A stretch of 64,000 bases of DNA. Source: Bacteroidaceae bacterium. GTDB taxonomy: Bacteria; Bacteroidota; Bacteroidia; Bacteroidales; Bacteroidaceae. The DNA lies in contig JAKSJD010000003.1 in the NCBI GenBank assembly GCA_024398435.1, positions 220,781-284,780 on the forward strand. The letters are read 5' to 3'. Shown here piece by piece: positions 8,978 through 17,487 of this stretch. Each line of letters begins with the position of its first letter. Position 1 is the stretch's first letter. A program made the translations under genes and the position numbers. The notes under the pieces were generated by a model. The model was not told the DNA's origin, ran no database searches, and was given only the letters and a program-made list of their open reading frames with translations.

Positions 8978-10399
8978 ATGATATTTAACTCATTTCAATT
9001 TGTGTGGTTATTTCCAGTAATATTTGTTATTTACTGGATGTTAACGGGGAGAAATACTAAATCGAATAGTTTTTCTCAATTGAGCAATGCTTTTTTGATA
9101 GTTGTTTCGTATGCACTTTATATTCAGTGGAAGCCTGTATATGCCCTAGTGTTATTGGGTGTTACTGCTGTTACATATATAGGTGCAAGAATAATTGAAG
9201 TGAAGAATGCTTATGGAAAGCAAAAGTACTTGCTGTCAATTGCATTGTGCTTAGCTGCTCTGCCACTCTTAGCGTTCAAGTACTATGATTTCGTAAGTGG
9301 GCAACTGAATGTGTTGTTAGATACTTTAAGCGTAGAATGGAGCCTTCCAGGTTTAAACCTCGCTTTACCTCTTGGAATTTCTTTCTTCACTCTTCAGGCA
9401 ATAAGTTATTTGTATGATGTCTATAAACAGAAAATACCAGCTGAGCACAATTGGTGGCATTATATGCTGTTTGTCAGTTTCTTCCCTCAGATAGCATCAG
9501 GACCGATAAGTAAGGCCAGTGAATTGTTGCCTCAAATTAAATCACAGCGCCATTTTGACTATTCTCAAGCAGTTCAAGGGCTTAAATGGCTTCTATGGGG
9601 AATGTTCTTGAAGGTTGTAGTTGCCGATTCTATAGGTTTGCAAGTTGATGTCATTTATCAGTCATATAGTTCTCATAGCGGATTGGCGTTGTTGATAACA
9701 AGCATTTATTATATTATTCAGATATATTGTGATTTTGCAGGGTATTCATATATGGCATTGGGAGTAGGGCAAACGATGGGTTTTGAATTGATAAACAACT
9801 TTCAACGTCCATATTTCTCCGTTAGTGTAACCGAATTCTGGAGAAGATGGCATATATCTTTGTCTCGGTGGTTGAAAGATTATATTTTTATACCACTTGG
9901 TGGTAGTAGATGTGGAAAATTAAGAAACTATTTAAACATTATCATTACATTTGTGATTAGTGGCATTTGGCATGGTGCTAACTGGACATTTATTATATGG
10001 GGATTGATTCATGGAGCGGTTCAAGTTTTTGAAAAAATGTTTGATTGTAGAACTTATGAAGGCCATAATCATCTAGTGCGTATTCTACGAATAGTTACTA
10101 CATTTATGGTTTTCGACCTATCTATGATATTCTTCAGAATGCCATCACTTGATGATGCAATTAATGTCTATGGTAAATTATTTACAGACTTTACTTTCGA
10201 GCCATTTGTTTGGACGTACTGCTCAATGCTTGTACTAATTGTGTTCTTTAAGGATTTGATGGATGAGCTGGATATAAAGCAATTAAGACTATTGCATAGC
10301 AAATATACAATAGTTAGATGGATTACGTATGTTGTCTTGATATCGTTTATCGCTATTTCAGGTGTATATGGTGGTCAGTTTATTTATTCTGGATTTTAG
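8978..10399 (+). CDS. MBOAT-family O-acyltransferase (AlgI/DltB-like)
   Basis: A 473-residue polytopic membrane protein of the membrane-bound O-acyltransferase family. Typical blocks are LPLGISFFTLQAISYLYDVY near residue 130, FFPQIASGPI near 165, WRRWHISLSRWLKDYIFIPL near 285, and SGIWHGANWTFIIWGLIHG near 330 with the invariant catalytic His. Such proteins pass acetyl groups from cytoplasmic donors to periplasmic acceptors. The next gene is an SGNH-like protein, so the two form an AlgI/AlgJ-type pair that would O-acetylate the exported polysaccharide. Confidence 0.92.
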   Translation: MIFNSFQFVWLFPVIFVIYWMLTGRNTKSNSFSQLSNAFLIVVSYALYIQWKPVYALVLLGVTAVTYIGARIIEVKNAYGKQKYLLSIALCLAALPLLAFKYYDFVSGQLNVLLDTLSVEWSLPGLNLALPLGISFFTLQAISYLYDVYKQKIPAEHNWWHYMLFVSFFPQIASGPISKASELLPQIKSQRHFDYSQAVQGLKWLLWGMFLKVVVADSIGLQVDVIYQSYSSHSGLALLITSIYYIIQIYCDFAGYSYMALGVGQTMGFELINNFQRPYFSVSVTEFWRRWHISLSRWLKDYIFIPLGGSRCGKLRNYLNIIITFVISGIWHGANWTFIIWGLIHGAVQVFEKMFDCRTYEGHNHLVRILRIVTTFMVFDLSMIFFRMPSLDDAINVYGKLFTDFTFEPFVWTYCSMLVLIVFFKDLMDELDIKQLRLLHSKYTIVRWITYVVLISFIAISGVYGGQFIYSGF

Positions 10400-10414
10400 G
10401 ATTTAGTCATATAT

Positions 10415-11324
10415 ATGAGAAAGTTTCTTGTTAAACTATTTGTTTTAGCGTTAGTATTTGTATGTGTTGATGTTGCGTATGGATTTCTGTGTTGCTATTT
10501 GCAAGATAACGCAAAAAGGAGGTCAAACTCGTATGGATAATTTGATATGCGATTCAATAGATGCAGATATATTGATTTTCGGTTCTTCAAGGGCCCATCA
10601 ACAATATTATCCAAAAATCTTTATGGATAGTTTGAATATGTCATGTTATAATTGTGGGTCGAGTGGAATGGGTATATTGTATCATTATGGTAGATGGCGA
10701 ATGATTTCTAAAAGACATATACCCAGAGTGGTTGTATATGATGTACTACCTGTATTGGATATGATGGTGCGTGATGATAATGTGATTTTTATTAATCCAT
10801 TGCGAAGATATTATGGTAAGGATTCATTGGTTGATAGACTTTTTTATGAGGTGGACTCAAATGAACGACTGAAAATGCTGAGTAATACATATAGATACCA
10901 TTCGAGTATAATGGGACTTGTTTCGGATTATCGAAATGCAACTGTTTATGAGGATGGCTTCGAAGTGGTTACAGCTAAAATGCCGAAAGATGATGCTCTT
11001 GCGGTTACTGAAAAAGTAGATTATGAAGTGGATAGCCTTAAATTACAATATTTAGAGCAATTTATTCTAGAAACGAAAGACAAAATAAAATTGATTTTTG
11101 TAGCGTCTCCACGATGGGGATATCAAACAAGCGGTAAAGCGTTTGAACCATTACTGGAATTGTGTGCAAAATATAATATTCCATTTATTGATCACTATTG
11201 CGATAGCACATTCAATACAAATCCAGAATTGTTCTCAAATGAATCACATATGAATGTGTATGGGGCCGATGTATGGAGTAAGGAAATTGCATCAGAAATA
11301 AAGAAATTATTAATATTTAATTAA
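10415..11324 (+). CDS. SGNH-hydrolase-like partner of the MBOAT protein, with an apparent frameshift
   Basis: ATG at 10415 opens a frame encoding MRKFLVKLFVLALVFVCVDV and a membrane anchor up to YLQDNAK, then runs into a stop at 10538-10540. The +1 frame then carries the main domain: GGQTRMDNLICDSIDADI, the SGNH block IFGSSRAHQQ, and the C-terminal ESHMN with the catalytic-type His. Removing one A from the run of five at 10513-10517 joins both parts into one protein of about 302 residues, the expected layout for this family. It could be a true inactivating or phase-type frameshift, or a sequencing error. If read alone, the downstream part could start at ATG 10533. Confidence 0.75.
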
Positions 11325-11325
11325 T

Positions 11326-12492
11326 ATGTACGACAACAAACAGGTGATTGGTTATGTTACACCAGCCAATCCATTTACTGATAGAAAGCATTGGAGTGGT
11401 TTGACATATAAAATAAGGGAAGGCATAGAACGTGCTGGATACAAAGTAGTATGGATACCATACCCTACAGTTGGATTCCTAATTAGATGCTGGAATTTGA
11501 TTATAAAGCTATACTCGAAAATGCGATTCCCTGGACAAAGATATTTATTAGGCGAAAATTTTGTACCAACAGCGAAAATCTTGGCTAGGTCAATTAAGAA
11601 ATGTCCATCTATTAATGAGTGTGATTGTTTGTTCTTCCCAGGTGGTGGGCAATTAGGATTATATCTTCAGACAAACATACCCATTATATACTATTCTGGC
11701 GCTACTGTCAAATCAATGATAGGGTACTATTGGCATGATATATGTAAAAGGTCTCAAAAGATTGCTGTTGACATAGATAAGAGAGCATCACTAAGTGCAA
11801 CTATTAATATAAAGGCTTCGGATTGGGCCATTAATAGTATTAATAACGATTATGGATGTCCAGCAAATAGATCTTTTGTGTTGGAATATGGTCCAGCTAT
11901 TGATACCAAAGATATAACTATTAAAGATGCGTATAAGGGGGGAAAGTTGAAAGTGCTGTTCTCTGGTGTGGATTGGGAACGAAAAAATGGTGACATTGCT
12001 GTTGCTGTTGTTTCCAAACTTCGTGATAAGGGTATTGATGCATCGTTGGTGGTAGCGGGAATAAGGCAGTTACCTGAGTATTGTAGTCGTTTAGAATATG
12101 TTGAAAGTGTCGGCTTTTTGAATAAGAATACACCAGATGGTTATAACAAATATATTTCTTTATTCAAAGAGTGCGATATATTATTTGTACCAACAAAGGC
12201 GGAGTGCGCAGGAGTTGTTTTCTGCGAAGCTTCTGCATTTGGGCTACCATCTTATACATTTGCTACAGGAGGTACACCTAATTATGTGGTGGATGGCAAA
12301 AATGGTAGGACAATTCAAATTAGTGACTCTGCAGGTGATACTTTTGCACAGTTGATATATGACGACATAAAATCGGGAAAACTTTCAGAAATGCGAGATG
12401 GTGCTCTTGCTCATAGTAGAGAAAAACTTTCGTGGGAAGCATGGAGTGAAAGATTTAAGAAAATTATGAAGTCGTGTTTTGCTGAAGATTAA
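11326..12492 (+). CDS. Glycosyltransferase, GT4-like (GT-B fold)
   Basis: A 388-residue protein with a C-terminal glycosyltransferase-1 domain. VLFSGVDWERKNGDIAVAV near residue 208 is the usual start of the nucleotide-sugar-binding half. FVPTKAECAGVVFCEASAFG near 290 carries the E-x7-E pattern of GT4, followed by GLPSYTFATGGTPNYVVDGKNG. The N-terminal half (VTPANPFTDRKHWSGLTYKI) fits acceptor binding. It starts one base after the SGNH gene stop. Acceptor and donor are unknown. Confidence 0.85.
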   Translation: MYDNKQVIGYVTPANPFTDRKHWSGLTYKIREGIERAGYKVVWIPYPTVGFLIRCWNLIIKLYSKMRFPGQRYLLGENFVPTAKILARSIKKCPSINECDCLFFPGGGQLGLYLQTNIPIIYYSGATVKSMIGYYWHDICKRSQKIAVDIDKRASLSATINIKASDWAINSINNDYGCPANRSFVLEYGPAIDTKDITIKDAYKGGKLKVLFSGVDWERKNGDIAVAVVSKLRDKGIDASLVVAGIRQLPEYCSRLEYVESVGFLNKNTPDGYNKYISLFKECDILFVPTKAECAGVVFCEASAFGLPSYTFATGGTPNYVVDGKNGRTIQISDSAGDTFAQLIYDDIKSGKLSEMRDGALAHSREKLSWEAWSERFKKIMKSCFAED

Positions 12493-12493
12493 A

Positions 12494-13513
12494 ATGACAA
12501 ATTGTAGAAATTCAAATATTGAAATACTCCGTATTGTCTTAATGGTGTTTATAGTGATCCACCATATAATAATGAAAGTTATTGGTGTTAATCATATAAA
12601 TCATATGTGGGGGTGTATTGACATTTTGATGCATACGTCGGTATTGACATTTGTGTTCATATCAGGATATTTTGGCATTAATTTTAAGTTTTCGAGGCTT
12701 TTAAATATTGTAGGAATAGTTATATTCTACTCGCTTATATTATCATGTGTGTCAGTATTTGTTTTTAATGAAGGAGATGCATTGTTTATAATTAAATCGT
12801 TTCTTCCTTTCACTAATGGATATTATTGGTTTATTGCAGTATATTTGGAATTGTATTTACTCAGTCCAATATTGAATTATATTCGTGATAATATAAGTGA
12901 TAAAATGTATTTGTATGTAATAATTATTTTGTCATTTATTATATATTATTTAGGGTGGATTCGACATGATTTGATATGTATTGATGGCAAAAATATATTG
13001 AATTTTTGTCAAATATATTTGGTCGCAGGAGCTTTTAAGAGATTTGGTCAATATAATTGGGTGAAGCATGCATGCTCGTTGAGGTTCAACATGGCGGTAT
13101 TGTTAGTCGCTGCAATTATGTTGTTGGCAATGTATTTCCTAAAACATGAGTCTTTTATTGTCTTCGTATTATTTATCAACAAATATAATTCACCTATCTT
13201 ACTATGTATATCAATTGCAATATTTAATTTATTTAATAAGACTTATTTTAATTCAAAATATGTGAATTATTTAGCCTCTTCAAGCTTGGCAATTTATTTA
13301 ATGCATGAACACCCTTTGATTCAAAAGTATATTTATATATCTTTTTTCCAAGGAATTAAAGATGATTATTCGTCTTTGATATTGCTGGTGATAGTAATTA
13401 TATACGCATTGGTGCTGGCAATTTCATGTATTTTTATTGATAAAATTAGAGTGTTGTTCTTTTCGCCTATTGAAAATCGGATAATTAAATTATTTGAACA
13501 TAAAATGCAATAA
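12494..13513 (+). CDS. Acyltransferase 3 family membrane protein (OafA/WecH-like)
   Basis: A 339-residue, strongly hydrophobic protein with about ten predicted membrane segments. The N-terminus NSNIEILRIVLMVFIVIHHI has the conserved acyltransferase-3 pattern with a His pair near residue 18. FVFISGYF near 55 and FTNGYYWFIAVYLELYLLSP near 110 are also typical. ATG 12494 is chosen over an in-frame TTG at 12479, which would overlap the upstream gene. Its likely role is O-acetylation or other acylation of the glycan at the inner membrane, a second modification beside the MBOAT/SGNH pair. Confidence 0.87.
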   Translation: MTNCRNSNIEILRIVLMVFIVIHHIIMKVIGVNHINHMWGCIDILMHTSVLTFVFISGYFGINFKFSRLLNIVGIVIFYSLILSCVSVFVFNEGDALFIIKSFLPFTNGYYWFIAVYLELYLLSPILNYIRDNISDKMYLYVIIILSFIIYYLGWIRHDLICIDGKNILNFCQIYLVAGAFKRFGQYNWVKHACSLRFNMAVLLVAAIMLLAMYFLKHESFIVFVLFINKYNSPILLCISIAIFNLFNKTYFNSKYVNYLASSSLAIYLMHEHPLIQKYIYISFFQGIKDDYSSLILLVIVIIYALVLAISCIFIDKIRVLFFSPIENRIIKLFEHKMQ

Positions 13514-13523
13514 TTCGTATAAT

Positions 13524-14465
13524 ATGAAATATTCCGTAACAATTCCAGCATATAAGTCAAAGTTTTTAAAAGAATGCATAGATAGTATTTTGGCACAGAC
13601 ATTCGAAGACTTTGAGATAGTAATCGTAAATGATGCATCTCCCGAAGATTTGGACTCTATAGTCAATCAATACACAGATCCGAGAATTCGTTATTACGTG
13701 AATGAAAAGAATTGTGGAGCAATTGATGTTGTTGACAATTGGAATAAATGTCTTCAATATGCACAAGGTGATTATATAATTTGTATGGGAGATGATGATA
13801 TGCTTGCTCCTAATTGCTTAGAAGAGTATAATACATTAATGGAAAAGTATCCAAACTTGGATGTGTATCATACTCGTACTATGATGGTTGACGAGAACTC
13901 GCAATTTTGTGATTTACAGGAAGAGCGTCCGGAGTACGAATCTGTGTATTCTATGATTTGGCATAGATTTATGAAAGCCCGAATACAGTTTATCGGTGAT
14001 TATTTATTTAAGACATCTGCATTGAGAGACGCCGGGGGCTTTTATAAATTACCATTAGCATGGGAATCTGATTGTGTTACATCCTATATTGCAGCTAATA
14101 ATAAAGGTATTGCAAATACTTCAACCCCCATCTTTTATTATCGACAGAATAGATCGTCTATTACTAATAGCCAAAATGTCCGTATAAAAATGGATGCGAC
14201 ATTGCAATTCGAGCAATGGTTGCATAATTTTCTCGAATATCAACCTAAGGATAATTTCGATAATAAGTATTGGACATTAATAAAACGAGATGTAGGTGGG
14301 CGTATAAAGCATAATAAAATATATATGATAGGTGATGATATAAAATGTTCCCATCTTTCTTCAATAATTTATTGGCTTAACAATAGGAAAAGGCTTGGAC
14401 TATCTGTTCCAGAACTTTTGTTTTCCGTTGGTATAGGCGTGACATTGATGTTTAAAAGAAATTGA
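13524..14465 (+). CDS. Glycosyltransferase family 2
   Basis: A 313-residue GT-A protein starting MKYSVTIPAYKSKFLKECID. It has SILAQTFEDFEIVIVNDASP, then GDYIICMGDDDMLAPNC with the DxD-type motif near residue 92, and GGFYKLPLAWESDCVTSYIA near 175. ATG 13524 is preferred over a TTG at 13494 inside the previous gene. It is the last gene of operon 1, followed 29 bp later by a strong intrinsic terminator. Inverting sugar transfer is expected; donor unknown. Confidence 0.9.
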   Translation: MKYSVTIPAYKSKFLKECIDSILAQTFEDFEIVIVNDASPEDLDSIVNQYTDPRIRYYVNEKNCGAIDVVDNWNKCLQYAQGDYIICMGDDDMLAPNCLEEYNTLMEKYPNLDVYHTRTMMVDENSQFCDLQEERPEYESVYSMIWHRFMKARIQFIGDYLFKTSALRDAGGFYKLPLAWESDCVTSYIAANNKGIANTSTPIFYYRQNRSSITNSQNVRIKMDATLQFEQWLHNFLEYQPKDNFDNKYWTLIKRDVGGRIKHNKIYMIGDDIKCSHLSSIIYWLNNRKRLGLSVPELLFSVGIGVTLMFKRN

Positions 14466-14493
14466 GCACCTTAAATTATAAAAAATATAACAC

Positions 14494-14527
14494 AATCGGA
14501 GGCTCTCTATGAGGGCCTCCGATTTTT
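14494..14527 (+). terminator. Intrinsic terminator of polysaccharide operon 1
   Basis: AATCGGAGGC at 14494-14503 pairs perfectly with GCCTCCGATT at 14515-14524, leaving an 11-nt loop and followed by TTT. It lies 29 nt after the last gene of the operon. Confidence 0.9.
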
Positions 14528-14614
14528 GTATCTATTCGCTGGTGTGGCGAGAGAAAGTTTTTCAAAAGATTTATGCATGTGTCCATACAAAATTCTTATA
14601 GGCTTATACCCTTA

Positions 14615-14686
14615 CGAACCTATAGAAAAGTACCTCCGAACCTATAGAAATGACCTCAAACATCAATAGAAATTGACATGCGAACC
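14615..14686. repeat. Short direct repeats around CGAACCTATAGAAA
   Basis: CGAACCTATAGAAA occurs at 14615 and again at 14637. A weaker unit (CAAACATCAATAGAAA) starts at 14657 and a partial CGAACC at 14681, a period of about 20-24 bp. They lie in the 1.1 kb spacer before the VirE gene. A binding-site array is possible; nothing else points to a function. Confidence 0.5.
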
Positions 14687-14818
14687 ATAATGTTTTTATG
14701 CATTGTCGATTTTTGCTGGATGATCCTCCCTTAAACTGAGAACAATAGAGTTTTTATGAAAAATCCTTCATCTTTCACAAACCATGTCTATGTTGTTATT
14801 ATTCAATGAAATATAAGC

Positions 14819-14866
14819 GTGAAGGTTATTTCGTATATCTTCACATTCCTTCACACATCCTTCACA
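14819..14866 (+). repeat. Left inverted repeat flanking the VirE gene, with TTCACA iterations
   Basis: These 48 bp match the reverse complement of 16785-16832 at about 44 positions. Weaker similarity extends some 50 bp to the left (TTTCACAAAC). The right half iterates CTTCACA three times at 10-11 bp spacing, giving binding-site-like phasing. The repeats bracket the VirE gene and its promoter. Confidence 0.75.
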
Positions 14867-14912
14867 ACATCTTTCCCATATCTCTACTTTATCACTTTTA
14901 CCACTTTTGCCA

Positions 14913-14955
14913 TTTTTGAAAATAAACCTTATTATAATGGAGAATTGTGAATTGA
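14913..14955 (+). repeat. 43-bp exact copy of the 3' end of the glycosyltransferase at 17984
   Basis: The stretch is identical to 19173-19215, which holds the last codons (ENKPYYNGEL) and stop of the gene at 17984-19210 plus five bases. Here no gene precedes it, so it is a detached gene end. It suggests a past duplication or recombination between the region before VirE and the second polysaccharide operon. Confidence 0.85.
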
Positions 14956-14959
14956 GAAT

Positions 14960-15140
14960 TCAAAATGCAGAAATTTTAATTCGACGTAGTCAAACTTTAG
15001 TTAGATGGTGTCAAATCAACTGCTATCTAATATCTAACAACTAGTATCTGATATCTTATTTCACTTTTCTCGCTCTTATCACTTTTATAGCTGTTGCACT
15101 CTTATCACTTTTATCACTTTTGAACTTTTCAATTGCAATC
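14960..15140. repeat. Word arrays before the VirE promoter
   Basis: 14963-15000 is an inverted TTCTGCA/21-mer unit (compare 1943-1985). 15022-15060 reads in 7-bp steps as TGCTATC, TAATATC, TAACAAC, TAGTATC, TGATATC, TTATTTC. 15060-15140 holds CTTATCACTTTTAT-type nonamers. No gene is visible. 15140-15320 is AT-rich sequence with nothing I can name. Confidence 0.7.
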
Positions 15141-15320
15141 CCGACTTTACAGTTTTTGGGCAAAAATGAGGTAAATGAATGAGGGTCAAATGGTTGGAAA
15201 GTTTTGTTAAATTTTTACTTTAAGTAGCGATATAATTACCTGTATATTAGATAGTTATCTTTGGTATTTCTGGCTTCTTGAAAATATTTTTGAACGGGCA
15301 TGAAAATAGTTGCGAAAATA

Positions 15321-15352
15321 TTTGGAAATCGGCCGATTTTGTTGTATCTTTG
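15321..15352 (+). promoter_or_regulatory. Promoter of the VirE-type gene
   Basis: TTTG at 15321-15324 and TATCTTTG at 15345-15352 are 20 nt apart, a good Bacteroidota promoter. The gene starts at 15585, so the leader would be about 225 nt. That leader contains a CACAGCTGTG palindrome at 15399-15408 and a GC-rich stretch at 15465-15490, and may fold. Confidence 0.7.
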
Positions 15353-15584
15353 TAGTCGAAAAACTCAGGTGTGGGGTTTGGGGTAAAACCTGTGCTCACA
15401 CAGCTGTGAAAAACAACTTAAGCGAAAGCTATAATGGTTATGGGTTAATGGTTCGCTCGCAAGGCGCGGGTATCTTTTCCCCTCTGCCACTTTGCGTAGA
15501 TGTTGCTGCTGCATTGTCTCTGTATTGAGGAAAAAAAAGAATGAAACTTATTATTGTATTTTTTAACCCTTTTAATCATTTAAC

Positions 15585-16778
15585 ATGCAAGTAGAAAATT
15601 TGACACTTGCCATGACTGACCAACAGTGTCAGCTGGCTATGCTGGGGGAATTCCTCAGCCAAAATTACGAATTCAGGAGGAACATCCTTTCTGATACGTA
15701 TGAAATCAGAGAAATTAACAATGATGGCAGTGAGTCGGCTTTCCGTCCTCTGACCAAGGAGGCTCGCAACTCTCTTCTTCGCCGAATCAAGATGGCGGGC
15801 ATCGAGGTGGACAGCCTTTCGCAGAATCTCGACGAATTCATCTACTCGGAGGAAACCAAGCAGTTCGATCCTGTCGGTGAGTATCTGGACAATCTCCCAA
15901 AGTGGGACGGCCGAAACCATATTGGTATGCTCTTCGGAAGGATTCCGGGGATGACTACCGAACAACATGGGTTTGCTGCCACTTGGCTTCGTTCGGGTGT
16001 TGCCCATTGGCTTGGTTTGGACACTATACACGGAAACGAGTGTGTGATCACGCTCATCGGGCCTCAGGGGTGTGGAAAGAGTACGTTCTGCCATTGCCTC
16101 CTCCCGCCTCATCTTCGCGTCTACTATCTTGACCATCTAAATCTTGGCAACAAGAATGATAAGGAGATGGCTCTGACGAACAATATGCTCGTGAACCTCG
16201 ACGAACTCGACCAGATTAAGACGGGTCAGCATGCAGAACTGAAGCAGGCACTCTCGAAGGTGCAGGTGAATGGCCGCCCTATCTATGGAAGGGCACAGAA
16301 ATGCAGGAGAAGGTTCGCATCCTTCGTAAGCACAACGAATAACCTTCATCCATTGGCTGACCCAACGGGAAGCCGCCGATACCTGTGCATCCGAATTCCT
16401 GATGGAGAACTGATTGACAATGACACTCCGATTGATTATGAGCAATTGTATGCTCAGGTGGTGTATGAGGTGAAGGAATTGGGAATGAGGTATTGGTTCA
16501 CGAATGAGGAGACGAAGCGAATTGAGGAACTGAACCAGGATTTCCAACGTGTGATGAGCCTAGAAAGTATGGTGGATGCTTGTTTCCGCCATCCAAAGGA
16601 GGGGGAAATAGTTCTGCCAATTTTGGTGAAAGATATTATGAACTATTTGGTGGAAGAATTTCCAAGTTTGATAATGTCTGATGCCACTAATGCAAAACTT
16701 GGACGTACTTTGAAGAATTTGAAATATGAACAATCTCATCAAAGGGTAGGGAATGCATATATGATTGTCCGTAAATGA
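15585..16778 (+). CDS. VirE/VapE-type P-loop ATPase (primase-helicase-like, virulence-associated E family)
   Basis: A 397-residue protein. FDPVGEYLDNLPKWDGRNHI near residue 93 is the conserved lead-in of the VirE family. GPQGCGKST (about 157-165) is the Walker A. LVNLDELDQI (about 201-210) is the Walker B. FVSTTNN near 247 fits a sensor asparagine and GSRRYLCIRI near 263 an arginine finger. This is the SF3-helicase-like module found beside polysaccharide loci in many Bacteroidota, usually with HU-like and amidase genes that are absent here. A separate primase domain is not seen. The gene stands alone with its own promoter between inverted repeats. Its role is unknown; a mobile-element remnant is one explanation. 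Confidence 0.85.
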   Translation: MQVENLTLAMTDQQCQLAMLGEFLSQNYEFRRNILSDTYEIREINNDGSESAFRPLTKEARNSLLRRIKMAGIEVDSLSQNLDEFIYSEETKQFDPVGEYLDNLPKWDGRNHIGMLFGRIPGMTTEQHGFAATWLRSGVAHWLGLDTIHGNECVITLIGPQGCGKSTFCHCLLPPHLRVYYLDHLNLGNKNDKEMALTNNMLVNLDELDQIKTGQHAELKQALSKVQVNGRPIYGRAQKCRRRFASFVSTTNNLHPLADPTGSRRYLCIRIPDGELIDNDTPIDYEQLYAQVVYEVKELGMRYWFTNEETKRIEELNQDFQRVMSLESMVDACFRHPKEGEIVLPILVKDIMNYLVEEFPSLIMSDATNAKLGRTLKNLKYEQSHQRVGNAYMIVRK

Positions 16779-16784
16779 TAATTA

Positions 16785-16832
16785 TGTGAAGGATGTGTGA
16801 AGGATTGTGAAGATAAACAAAATAACCTTCAC
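16785..16832 (-). repeat. Right inverted repeat flanking the VirE gene
   Basis: Reverse complement of 14819-14866 at about 44 of 48 positions, starting 6 bp after the VirE stop. It iterates TGTGAAGG twice at a spacing near 11 bp, then TGTGAAGA. Weaker similarity continues to about 16885. Confidence 0.75.
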
Positions 16833-16940
16833 ACATCTAACTTGTTGATGGATAGTGAAATATGGGGAGTTTGTGAAGGATGAAAGAAAATCAAGATAAA
16901 TGAATTGTTGACACCAACTCGCTGACTGTAGTTTTCCTTG

Positions 16941-17107
16941 AAACAAAAACCTAAAAAACATTCTTCCGTAATGTGATGCTTCACAGCATTGGTGATAGTT
17001 CCTCTTGTCTGATTGCGAGCAAGCTCTCATCATCCAATTGAAACGAATTTCCACAATCCCTTCGTGGATGGATTCACATTCCAAAGAACGATAAACAGAA
17101 GATAAAC
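16941..17107 (+). repeat. Dispersed ~170-bp intergenic repeat, copy B
   Basis: Matches 1611-1788 in inverted orientation and 28903-29068 in direct orientation. It contains the core TGATTGCGAGCAAGCTCTCA and ends CGATAAACAGAAGATAAAC. 17108-17240 continues as word repeats (GTTAACG, TTCCATT, CTCCATT) up to the promoter of operon 2. No gene is seen. Confidence 0.75.
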
Positions 17108-17246
17108 AAGAAGCTATCAGCTCTAACCCCTAATCTCTAACCTGTAATTTGTAATCGTTAACGTTAACAGTTGAAAAGTGCAAGACATTTTCCATTCTCC
17201 ATTATTAATTTTTAATTGTTATTAGACAATTTTGTTTTCAAATGCA

Positions 17247-17276
17247 TTGCTATTCCGCTGATTTTCCGTATCTTTG
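17247..17276 (+). promoter_or_regulatory. Promoter of polysaccharide operon 2
   Basis: TTG at 17247-17249 and TATCTTTG at 17269-17276 with 19 nt between, identical in layout to the operon 1 promoter and embedded in matching bases (TTGCTAT, CCGCTGATTTT, CTTTGCAA). Confidence 0.75.
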
Positions 17277-17282
17277 CAAACT

Positions 17283-17353
17283 CATACACATATGCGTGTA
17301 TGTGTATACGTGTACGACCCTCAATGTGACAGGTCGGGGCGAAGCTGTGGGGA
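17283..17353 (+). ncRNA. Structured leader RNA of polysaccharide operon 2, copy 2
   Basis: Hairpin 1 is CATACAC (17283-17289) with GTGTATG (17296-17302). Hairpin 2 is CGACC (17315-17319) with GGTCG (17332-17336), with loop CTCAATGTGACA. The tail GGGGCGAAGCTGTGG follows. Compared with copy 1, one pair of hairpin 1 and two pairs of hairpin 2 change on both sides and stay paired, while loop and tail are kept. Confidence 0.6.
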
Positions 17354-17487
17354 AGAGCTCTAAAAGTGCAAGAGTGCGAAAAGCTCTAAGAGTTATAAAA
17401 GCGCTAAAAGTTCTAAGAGTTCAAAAGTGCGAAAGTGCGAAAGTGCGAAAGTGCGAAAAGTTCTAAAAGTTCAAAAGTTCTAAATGT
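17353..17487 (+). repeat. 8-9-bp word array upstream of four-helix-bundle gene 1
   Basis: Tandem degenerate units such as AAAAGTTCT, AAGAGTTCA and four successive AAAGTGCG run up to the ATG at 17488. The same family appears reversed after the gene. Confidence 0.8.

Noticed and set aside
15310-15528. Small plus-strand open frame in the VirE leader
   Set aside because: It overlaps the promoter, its composition is not protein-like, and no family resemblance is seen.
14466-17240. Insertion sequence or integrative element
   Set aside because: Inverted repeats are present but there is no transposase, integrase or recombinase, and no clear target duplication. Kept only as a repeat-bracketed VirE gene.
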